DNA of 64,000 nucleotides from Actinomadura macra NBRC 14102 (GTDB lineage: Bacteria > Actinomycetota > Actinomycetes > Streptosporangiales > Streptosporangiaceae): the NCBI RefSeq assembly GCF_001552215.1, contig NZ_BCQT01000006.1, forward strand, positions 744,001-808,000, read 5' to 3'. Of this stretch, positions 7,186 through 46,100 are shown piece after piece. The notes beneath the pieces are model-generated. The model was not told the DNA's origin. It saw only the letters and a program-made list of their open reading frames with translations, and did no database searches. The stretch's first letter is position 1, and every line of letters starts with the position of its first letter. Both the position numbers and the translations under genes were made by a program.

Positions 7186-8000
7186 AGTTCGTTTGCCAGC
7201 CTCGTTATGAAGTCGATCGATTCGCTTGCACGAAGCGCGTCCGCGCGAAAATTGTTGAACATTCTCCGAAGTCGTGCGACCTCTTCTGGATCCTCGATCA
7301 CATCCCCAGCAATCGCGTTATCAACGTAGACGACATCGTCACCCCCATCGAAATTTGCAACTGCGAACGGGCCGGTAAATCCGGCACATTCTAGGGAGTT
7401 AGCGGGGAGAATTTGGATGATGACGTTCTCTTGTGTGGCCATCTCAACCAAGTACATAAGTTGCTCATACATCACCTTCTCTCCACCCATATTGTTTCGG
7501 AGTGCACTCTCGGCAATAAGAGCAATGAAGCTTGGCGCGTCCTCCTTGCTTAGAACCTTTCGTCGCTCCAATCGCGCCGAGACCTGCTCCTCCAAGTCCG
7601 CGTTATGATTCGCCGCGCGCAAGACAGATGTGGCATATGCCTCCGTTTGGAGAAGTCCGGGCACGACGAAGATTTCAAACGACCATAACTCAACCGCCCG
7701 CGCTTCGACCTTTTGCCACTCGCCGAACCATTCAAGCGCTATCGCGTTTTTGATAAGATCCTCCGCCATTCTGCAAAGAACACCGGGCGTCTCGCCGTCG
7801 CCGAAACCGAGAACCCTTTCAAGGTTAAGAAGATTATCCGGTTTTGGCAGTCTTGCCCCACTTTCCCATGCTCGCACAAGCGAAGTTGAGACGAAGACGG
7901 CATTAGCCAGTCTGTCCTGTGTCATCCCGATCCGGTCACGGGCCATTCGTATCTCTCTAGCGAGAAAGCCGCGGGGAGACCTCGGACTCTTGATCGTCAA
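7173..8000 (-). CDS. XRE-family DUF5753 transcriptional regulator
   Basis: This 275-residue HTH regulator has a DNA-binding region IRMARDRIGMTQDRLANAV, then VSTSLVRAWESGARLPKPD, the DUF5753 signature PGLLQTEAYA and a C-terminal RADALRASESIDFITRLA helix. I chose TTG 8000 (TIKSPRSPRGFLAREIRM) because CGGAG lies about ten bases upstream and the HTH would lose a helix with the ATG at 7949. The longer frame back to 8327 reads as unlikely sequence. It overlaps DUF397 copy 3 by 13 bases. It is visibly AT-richer than the PKS genes. Confidence 0.8.
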   Translation of the reverse strand: MTIKSPRSPRGFLAREIRMARDRIGMTQDRLANAVFVSTSLVRAWESGARLPKPDNLLNLERVLGFGDGETPGVLCRMAEDLIKNAIALEWFGEWQKVEARAVELWSFEIFVVPGLLQTEAYATSVLRAANHNADLEEQVSARLERRKVLSKEDAPSFIALIAESALRNNMGGEKVMYEQLMYLVEMATQENVIIQILPANSLECAGFTGPFAVANFDGGDDVVYVDNAIAGDVIEDPEEVARLRRMFNNFRADALRASESIDFITRLANELWTE

Positions 8001-8205
8001 GGTGATACAGCTCCGCACAAATCGAGGGGCGGTCTTGTGCGACCGGTGTGTATGTGTTCCGTCTACCGATCGTAGGCCGATCGGGTCACCGTGAGTACCC
8101 CAAGACGTGCACAACTCTCCAGGTGGGACGCCCGGAATGCGGCGAACCCGAGCCGGTGTCGCCACGCCGAACCCGGGGTCTTGATCGGATAGGAGGTTCC
8201 GACCC

Positions 8206-8457
8206 GTGCGCAACCCACCCGCGGGGGCCACAGGTCTCCAACTTGCCCGCGTCCCCCAAGACGACACGGCCCGCCGGATCCAAGCGCAGGTCGGAGGGCG
8301 GTGGGTGTGTTGGTACGGGCACGCCACTGGCCACTACTGGGCGATGCCGCGCGCCATTGACGGGTGGTACGGCGCCGTCGAGGCCACCACGCCAGACAGA
8401 CTCGCCGCACTCATCGCGCGGTTTGAAACGGATAGTGGGCGCGGGGGGCGGCCGTGA
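8206..8457 (+). CDS. Small hypothetical protein coupled to an HATPase gene
   Basis: This 83-residue protein starts at GTG 8206 with AGGAGG nine bases upstream (8191-8196), an unusually strong ribosome binding site. It carries RWVCWYGHATGHYWAMPRA in the middle and a helical LAALIARFE end. Its TGA overlaps the GTG of the ATP-binding protein (GTGA, 8454-8457), so the two are translated together. I know no function; small genes of this sort commonly accompany RsbW-like proteins in actinomycetes. Confidence 0.55.
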   Translation: MRNPPAGATGLQLARVPQDDTARRIQAQVGGRWVCWYGHATGHYWAMPRAIDGWYGAVEATTPDRLAALIARFETDSGRGGRP

Positions 8458-8939
8458 TCCTCCGCCCGCGCACGGTCGATGTCGATACGATCTTTGTTCT
8501 CGGCGCTGCCATGTACAAGCGTGACCTTGAACAGGTCAAGGTCGCCCGCGAATGGATCGTCAAAGCCGCCCGGTGCGCGCGGGTGTGCCTTGCCGACGGC
8601 GCCCTTGACGACCTACGGCTATGCGCGTCGGAGACAGTCGCGAACGCCGTCCGGTATGGGGATGCCGGCCAGCTGGTCGGCGTGCTCGTCATCGAACGCC
8701 CCCCGCACGCCATCCGCGTCGAGGTCATAGACCAGGGCAACATGCGCCGCCCCCCGCATATCCCACACATCCCACACAGAGACCCCGACGTTGCAGCAGG
8801 TCTCGGCACGGAGTCGGGACGGGGACTCAAGGTCGTCAACAGCCTCTCTACGTCATGGGGGCACCAACGCGACATCGACGGACCCGGGCGAGTCGTGTGG
8901 TTCGAGATCCAAAGAAGGGCAGCAGAGCCCACACCATGA
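8454..8939 (+). CDS. ATP-binding protein, anti-sigma factor RsbW/SpoIIAB-like HATPase
   Basis: This 161-residue single-domain histidine-kinase-like ATPase belongs to the group that in actinomycetes acts as anti-sigma or regulatory kinases. The N box ETVANAVRYG, the G1 box VIDQG and the G2 box ESGRGLKVV are all present and in order. There is no phospho-acceptor or sensor domain. Between G1 and G2 an insertion RRPPHIPHIPHRDP carries a His-Pro repeat in the ATP-lid region. The GTG start is coupled to the upstream small gene. Its sigma or anti-anti-sigma partner is not in the window. Confidence 0.75.
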   Translation: MILRPRTVDVDTIFVLGAAMYKRDLEQVKVAREWIVKAARCARVCLADGALDDLRLCASETVANAVRYGDAGQLVGVLVIERPPHAIRVEVIDQGNMRRPPHIPHIPHRDPDVAAGLGTESGRGLKVVNSLSTSWGHQRDIDGPGRVVWFEIQRRAAEPTP

Positions 8940-9004
8940 GCATTGGCCGTACAGCGCACGCAACCTCCTCGATTTCGAGTACACCCCACCAGGAGTTCCT
9001 TTCT

Positions 9005-9313
9005 ATGGGAAGCGACAAAATGCGACTCCAGAGCCTCGCGAAAGCGTTGACCGCCATAGGTGTTCCAAGCGAACCGCTGCGGGTTCCGGATTCTGTCGCC
9101 GGTAAGGGTAACCGCAACGCCCTTCGGGTTTTCACTCGACGATGCCCCGTCGCCGGAACACCGCTGAAGAGCGTTCTGGTCTTCGTAAAGGACGACCTTT
9201 TCTGGTGGGGTTACAACGCGACCCACCCGGTGAACGACCCGAAAGGAGCGGCACTAGCAGTGCGACGCACCATCGCCGAACAGAACGCCGCATATCCCCT
9301 CGGAGAGTCCTAG
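9005..9313 (+). CDS. Hypothetical protein, 102 aa
   Basis: ATG 9005 has AGGAG nine bases upstream (8991-8995). The product (MGSDKMRLQSLAKALTAIG, later VFVKDDLFWWGYNATHPVND, ending in an amphipathic RRTIAEQNAAYPL helix) looks like a compact alpha/beta protein of unknown function. It follows the HATPase gene by 65 bases on the same strand and is probably in the same transcription unit. Confidence 0.6.
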   Translation: MGSDKMRLQSLAKALTAIGVPSEPLRVPDSVAGKGNRNALRVFTRRCPVAGTPLKSVLVFVKDDLFWWGYNATHPVNDPKGAALAVRRTIAEQNAAYPLGES

Positions 9314-9356
9314 CCGTACGCTGGACACGGTCATCCCGAACAACAAAGGAGTGATC

Positions 9357-9503
9357 GTGCCATACTGCGTCGAAGTCGACGCGCTCCGGAAGAACATCGA
9401 AAGGTTCCCGTCAGCGGGGTGGCCTGAACAGAGTAGAAAGACGGAAGATGCGGCCCACGCATCCCATCGATGGGGGGATGCGCGGGCCGTATCTTTGCGG
9501 TGA
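9357..9503 (+). CDS. Possible small protein overlapping a terminator (48 codons), possibly a gene remnant
   Basis: A GTG at 9357 (or 9351) follows AAAGGA and opens MPYCVEVDALRKNIERFPSA, which reads like a genuine N-terminus. The frame then passes through the hairpin at 9451-9489 and stops at 9501-9503. A real gene would not normally contain a strong terminator, so it is either very short, a truncated remnant at the PKS border, or chance. Confidence 0.25.
   Translation: MPYCVEVDALRKNIERFPSAGWPEQSRKTEDAAHASHRWGDARAVSLR
9451..9489 (+). terminator. Rho-independent terminator at the left border of the PKS region
   Basis: CGGCCCACGCATCCC (9451-9465) pairs with GGGATGCGCGGGCCG (9475-9489) with a single A-C mismatch, followed by TATCTTT. 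It should end transcription of the HATPase-containing unit. Confidence 0.7.
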
Positions 9504-9606
9504 GGGGCTGTGCCTTGTCGCGGTCCCGGGGTGCGGCTCAGGCCGTTGGCTGGGGGCTCTCGGCTCCGCGGGGTGGGGTTTCTCGCTTGTAGAGCTCGTT
9601 CGGGGG

Positions 9607-9626
9607 GCGGCGCACAGCCGCTTTTT
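9607..9626 (+). terminator. Second terminator-like hairpin upstream of the first PKS gene
   Basis: GCGGC (9607-9611) and GCCGC (9617-9621) form a short GC stem followed directly by TTTTT (9622-9626). It lies about 90 bases before the PKS start, so it acts either as insulation from upstream transcription or as an attenuator if the promoter is upstream of it. The rest of the 9314-9713 gap shows the hairpin at 9451-9489, the inverted repeat at 9627-9647 and no other gene. Confidence 0.45.
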
Positions 9627-9647
9627 AGATCACGCCAAGGGTGATCT
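9627..9647 (+). promoter_or_regulatory. Candidate operator: inverted repeat upstream of the PKS operon
   Basis: AGATCAC (9627-9633) and GTGATCT (9641-9647) form a perfect inverted repeat with a seven-base spacer, 67 bases before the first PKS start codon. Its position fits a regulator site for the PKS promoter. A weak hairpin is the alternative. Confidence 0.35.
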
Positions 9648-9713
9648 TTAGCTCGTCCGAGCAACCTGAGGGTCTATGGCAGGACCGCCGTTCACCGCGA
9701 GAGGTTCGCACCG

Positions 9714-28550
<18,837 letters not shown>

Positions 28551-28583
28551 ATCCCCCGCCCTCTGGAAAGGGACCGACACCGC

Positions 28584-40094
<11,511 letters not shown>

Positions 40095-40128
40095 AGCCGA
40101 TGACCGAACGAACCGACGGGGCTGAGTG

Positions 40129-43100
40129 ATGCATTCCCAGATGAACGACCAGGAGAAGCTCCGCGACTACCTCAGGCGGGCGATGGCCGACCTGCGGCAG
40201 GCCCGGCGGCGGCTGAGCGACATCGAGGCCCGGAGCGCCGAGCCGATCGCGATCGTGGGGATGTCCTGCTCCTTTCCCGGGGGCGCGGACTCCCCGGAAG
40301 AGCTGTGGCGCCTGCTCTCCGACGGGGCGGACGGGATCTCGCCGTTCCCGTCCGACCGGGGCTGGGACATCGAGGGCCTGTACGACCCGGACCCCGACCG
40401 ACCCGGCCGGACGTACACGCGGCACGGCGGCTTCCTGCGCGAGGCCGACCATTTCGACGCGGGCCTCTTCGGGATCAGCCCGCGCGAGGCTGCGGCGATG
40501 GACCCGCAGCAGCGGCTGCTGCTGGAGGCGGCGTGGGAGGTCTTCGAGCGCGCCGGGCTCGACCCGCTCTCCCTGTCGGGCAGCCGGACCGGCGTGTTCG
40601 TCGGCGCCATCGCCCAGGAGCACGCGCCGCGGCTGCCGGACGTCCCGGAGGAGGTCGAGGGCTATCTGCTGACCGGGAACACCACGAGCGTGGCGTCCGG
40701 CAGGTTGTCCTACACGTTCGGGCTGGAGGGCCCGGCGGTGACGATCGACACTGCCTGCTCGTCCTCGCTGGTCGCGCTGCACCTGGCCGCCCAGGCGCTG
40801 CGCAACGACGAATGCGATGTCGCGCTGGCGGGCGGTGTGACGGTCATGGCCTCACCGAGCCTGTTCGTGGAGTTCAGCCGGCAGCGTGGACTGTCGCCCG
40901 ACGGGCGCTGCCGGTCGTTCGCGGCCGGCGCGGACGGCACGGGCTTCGCCGAGGGGGTCGGGCTCGTCCTGCTGGAGCGGCTGTCGGACGCCCAGCGCAA
41001 CGGGCACACCGTCCTCGCCGTCCTCCGCGGCTCGGCGATCAACCAGGACGGTGCCAGCAACGGGCTCACCGCACCCAACGGACCGTCGCAGCAACGCGTC
41101 ATCCAGCAGGCCCTCAGCAACGCCCGCCTCACCCCACACGACATCGACGCCGTCGAGGCGCACGGAACCGGCACCACCCTCGGCGACCCCATCGAAGCCG
41201 GTGCCCTCCTCGCCACCTATGGCCAGGATCGTCCTGGTGATCGTCCTTTGTGGCTGGGGTCGATCAAGTCCAACATCGGGCACACCCAGGCCGCCGCCGG
41301 CATCGCGGGTGTCATCAAGATGGTCCTGGCGCTGCGGCACGGCCTGCTTCCCCAAACCCTCCACGCCGACGAACCCACTCCCCACGTGGACTGGGACACC
41401 GGCACCGTACGGCTCCTCCAGGAATCCATCACCTGGCCCGACCACGACCGACCCCGCCGCGCCGCAGTCTCCTCCTTCGGCGTCAGCGGCACCAACGCCC
41501 ACGTCATCCTCGAACAGGCCCCACCCACCGAACCCGCGGAGGAGACCGCCGAACCGGAAGGTTCCGGCGAAAGGCCGGTGCCGTGGGTGGTCACGGCTCA
41601 GGACGACGAGGCGCTGCGGGCCCAGGCTCACCGTCTGCGGAGTTTTCTGGCCGACCGGCCGGGGCTGGAGCCCGCCGATGTGGGATTCTCCCTGGCCACG
41701 TCCCGCGCCGTCCTCGACCGGCGAGCGGTCGTCATCGCCACCGGCCGGGAGGAGGGTTTGGCGCGACTGGCGGCCCTCGCCGACGGATCACCGGAGAGCG
41801 GTGCCGTGCTCGGCGGCGTCGTACCGGGCCGGACGGCGTTCCTGTTCTCCGGGCAAGGCAGCCAACGCCCCGGCATGGGCCGCGACCTCTACAACGCCTT
41901 CCCCGCCTTCGCCCACGCCATCGACGACATCGCCCACCACCTCGACCCTCACCTCGACCACCCCATCAAAGAGGTGATGTTCAGCGGCGACACTTCACCA
42001 CTCGACCAGACCACCTACACCCAAGCCGCCCTCTTCACCTACCAAGTAGCCCTCTACCGCCTCATGCAGTACTGGGGCGTCACTCCCGACATCCTCATCG
42101 GCCACTCCATCGGCGAACTGACGGCCGCCCACGTCGCAGGCGTCCTCACCCTGCCCGACGCCGCCCGACTCGTCGCCGCACGCGGCCGCCTCATGCACTC
42201 CACCAGCACCAACGGCGCCATGTACTCCATCAACGCCCCCGCCGACGCCATCGCCGCCACCCTCAACGGACACCACGCCGCCATCGCCGCCGTCAACGGC
42301 CCCACCACGACGGTGATCTCCGGCGACGCCGACACCGTCACCACCCTCGCCCAGCAATGGAAAGACCGCGGCCACCGCACCAAGCGGCTTCGTGTCAGCC
42401 ACGCCTTTCACTCCCCCCACATGGACCACATCCTCGACCAATTCCGCGAAACAGCACGACAGGTCACCTACCACCCACCCGCCATCCCCATCATCTCCAA
42501 CGTCACCGGGCACATCGCCGACCCCACAGACCTCACCTCACCCGACTACTGGACCCGCCACATCCGCGACACCGTCCACTTCCACCACGGCATCCAAACC
42601 CTCCACCACCACGGCACCACCCACTACATCGAAATCGGACCCGACACCACACTGACCTCGCTCAGCCACGAGTGCCTGGGGGAGGCGGCCGGCGCGGCCG
42701 TGCTCGTCTCCGCGCAGCGGCGCGATCGGCCCGAGGTGGACGGCCTCATGACGGCGATGAGCCGCCTGCACGTGCACGGTGTGGCGCCCCGGTGGCCGGA
42801 GACGGCGGCGGGGCCGGGGGCGCGCCGGGTGGAACTGCCCACCTATCCGTTCCAGCGCAGCCGGTACCGCATCGACGCGCGGGCCCCGATCGCCGACGCG
42901 CGGTCGGCGGGCCTCTCCCCCACCGGGCATCCGCTGCTCGGCGCCGCGATCGGACTGGCCGGGGCCGATGGTCTGCTGCTCACGGGACGCCTTTCGCTGG
43001 AGGCGCACCCGTGGCTGGCCGATCACGCCGTCCACGGCGCCGTCCTGCTGCCCGGGACGGGCTTCGTGGAACTGGCGATCCAGGCGGGCGACCAGGTCGG

Positions 43101-46100
43101 CTGCGGCCGGATCGAGGAACTGACCCTGGAGGTGCCGCTGATCCTGCCGGACGAGGGCGGGGTCCAGGTGCAGGTCCGGGTCGAGGGTCCTGACGAGTCG
43201 GGGCGCCGGCCGGTCGGCGTCCACTCGCGTGCGGAGGGCGCCGCGCCCGACGGCCCGTGGACACTGCACGCCTCCGGACTCCTGAGTCCGGACGTACCGG
43301 CCGTGGAATCCGGCGACGACAGCGACGACGACGGCGGGGAGCAGCAGCAGGAGGAGGACGCCCCCGCATGGCCACCGCCCGGTGCGGAGCGTCTCGGCAC
43401 CGACGATCTGTATGAGCGGTTCGCGGAGATCGGCGTCGGCTACGGCCCGGCGTTCCGCGGGCTGCGGTCCGCCTGGCGGGTCGGGGACGACGTCCACGCC
43501 GAGATCTCGCCTCCCGACGGCGTCGACGGCACCGGCTACGGCCTGCATCCCGCACTGCTCGACGCCGCCTTGCACGCGCTCGGCGCCGACGCCTTCAGCG
43601 GGCAGAACGCCGTGTCCGAGGAGTCCGGGCGGCAGGTCCTCCTGCCGTTCACCTGGACCGGCGTCACCCTGCACGCCACAGGAGCGGGCACCCTGCGCGT
43701 GCACCTGTCCCCCACGGGTCCGCAGACCCTCTCGCTGAACATCGCCGACCCGGCGGGCGCCCCGGTGGCCACCGTCGAGGCCCTCACCGTCCGGCCCGTC
43801 GCCGCCGACCAGCTCGCCCCACGCCCGGCGCACCACGACTCGCTGTACTCCGTGGGCTGGAGACCGATCCCCTTCGCAGAAGGCGCCGGCGCTCAGACCG
43901 CCGTGCTCGACGCCGACGATCCCGACTTGGGGTCGCTCGGCGAAACCGTCCCGGACCTGGTCTTGCTGCCCTGCACGGTGGACGGCCTCGGGGATGTCCG
44001 TCCCGTGCTCCAGCGCGTCCTGCGCACCGTCCGGACCTGGGTCACGGACGAGCGGTTCGCGGATTCCCGTCTGGTCGTCGTCACCCGGGGCGCCGTGCAG
44101 GCGACGGACGGGGAGGACGTGCCGGGCCTGAACTCCGCGCCCGTGTGGGGCCTGGTCCGCACGGCCCAGACGGAGAACCCCGACCGGCTGATCCTGGCCG
44201 ACCTGGACGAGGCCGAAGCGTCATGGGACGTGCTGCCCGCGCTGCTCGCGGCGGCCGTCGCCGCAGGTGAGACACAGCTCGCCGTCCGGGCCGGTGCGGC
44301 GTACGCGCCCCGGCTGGCCCGTGCCTCCGCCGACGGAGGGCTCGCCGTGCCGCCGGAACCGACCTGGCGGCTGGAGGCCGACGGGGCCGGAACGCTCGGC
44401 GGCCTGACCGTCGTGCCGTCGGCGGCGGCCGACGGCCCCCTGGAGGCGGGGCAGGTCAGGGTGCAGATGCGCGCGGTCGGCCTCAACTTCCGCGACGTGA
44501 TGATCACCCTGGGCGTCTACCCGGGAGAGGCGCTGCCCGGCAGTGAGGGTTCCGGCGTGGTGCTCGACGTCGGCCCGGACGTCACCGGGCTGTCGCCGGG
44601 TGACCGGGTGACGGGCCTGTTCACGGGCGCGCTGGGGCCGGTCGCGGTCACCGACCACAGGCTGGTCGCCCGTTTCCCCCGGTCGTGGTCGTACGCGCAG
44701 GCCGCCTCCGTGCCGGTGGTCTTCCTCACCGCGTTCTACGGGCTGTGCGATCTCGCACGGCTCCGTCCAGGCGAGTCCGTGCTCGTGCACTCCGCCGCGG
44801 GCGGCGTGGGCATGGCGGCCGTCCAGCTCGCCCGGCATCTGGGCGCCGAGGTGTTCGGGACGGCGAGCCCCGGCAAGTGGGACGCACTGCTGCCGCTCGG
44901 CCTCGACCACGGCCACCTCTCGTCCTCCAGGACCCTGGACTTCGAGGAGCACGTCCTCACGGCCACGGAGGGTCGCGGGGTCGATGTGGTGCTGAACTCC
45001 CTGGCGGGCGGGTTCATCGACGCGTCGCTGCGAACACTGCCGCGCGGGGGGCGGTTCGCCGAGATGGGCAAGACCGACCTGCGTGACCCGGAGGACGTGC
45101 GGCGCGCGCATCCGGGCGTCGAGTACCGGGCGTTCGATCTCAACGAGGCCGGGCCCGACCGCATCCGCGAGATGCTGGCCGAGATCCTGTCGCTGTTCGA
45201 GGACGGCGCCCTGCGGCTGCCGCCCGTCACCGCGTGGGATCTGCGCCAGGCGCCAGAGGCTTTCCGGCATCTGGGACAGGCCCGGCACGTGGGCAAGGTC
45301 GCCCTCACCCTCCCGGCGCCGCTCGACCCCGACGGCACGATCCTGATCACCGGTGGGACCGGTGCTCTCGGCGCACTGGCGGCACGGCACCTGGCGGCCC
45401 GGCACGGGGCGCGGCGGCTGCTGCTGACGAGCCGCCGGGGTGAGGCGGACCCCGCCCTGGTCGACGAACTCGCCACGCTCGGCGCCGAGGTCACGGTTGC
45501 CGCCTGCGACGTGGCCGACCGGGACGCGCTCGCCCGGCTGCTGGCGTCGGTGCCGGACGGGCATCCGCTGACCGCGGTCGTGCACACGGCCGGAGTCGTC
45601 GACGACGGCACGCTCGGCTCCCTGACCCCGGAACAGTTCGCCGCGGTGCTCCGTCCCAAGGTCGACGCCGCGTGGCATCTCCACGAACTCACCGCCGACC
45701 TGGACCTGTCGGCCTTCGTGCTCTACTCCTCCCTCGCCGGAACCCTCGGCAACCCCGGCCAGGGCAACTACGCCGCCGCCAACGCCTACCTCGACGCACT
45801 CGCCCAGCACCGCCGCGTACGCGGGCTGCCCGCCGCCTCAGTCGCCTGGGGCCTGTGGGCGGCCGGCGGCGATATGACCCGGAAGCTGGAGCCGGCCGAC
45901 ACCGCCCGTATCGCGCGCGCCGGACTCGTCCCCCTGTCCTCCGACGAGGGACTGGCCCTCTTCGACGCGGCTCTGGCGCACGGGCGGGCGAGCGTCGTCG
46001 CGGCCCGTCTCGGCGGTGCGGCGACCTCCGGTGACGCGGTGCCGCCGATCCTGCGCGACCTGGCACGGTCCGCACCCGGCCGCCGGACGGCCGCGACCGA

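Larger units (their letters stand above)
6406..7240. repeat. Tandem repeat of XRE tail-DUF397-terminator units (about 387 bp)
   Basis: Units are offset by 387 bases (6601 against 6988). Shared blocks include the 3' end of the DUF397 gene (CTGGTCGTAGCGACCAGCC), the GAAAG(A/G)CGTCGAACATATG stretch at about 6480 and 6862, the GGAGGGACGA(A/G)TCAACT stretch, and the terminator. Copy order by decay, from intact to most decayed regulator tail, is 7173 onward, then 6406-6510, then 6790-6892. Confidence 0.75.
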
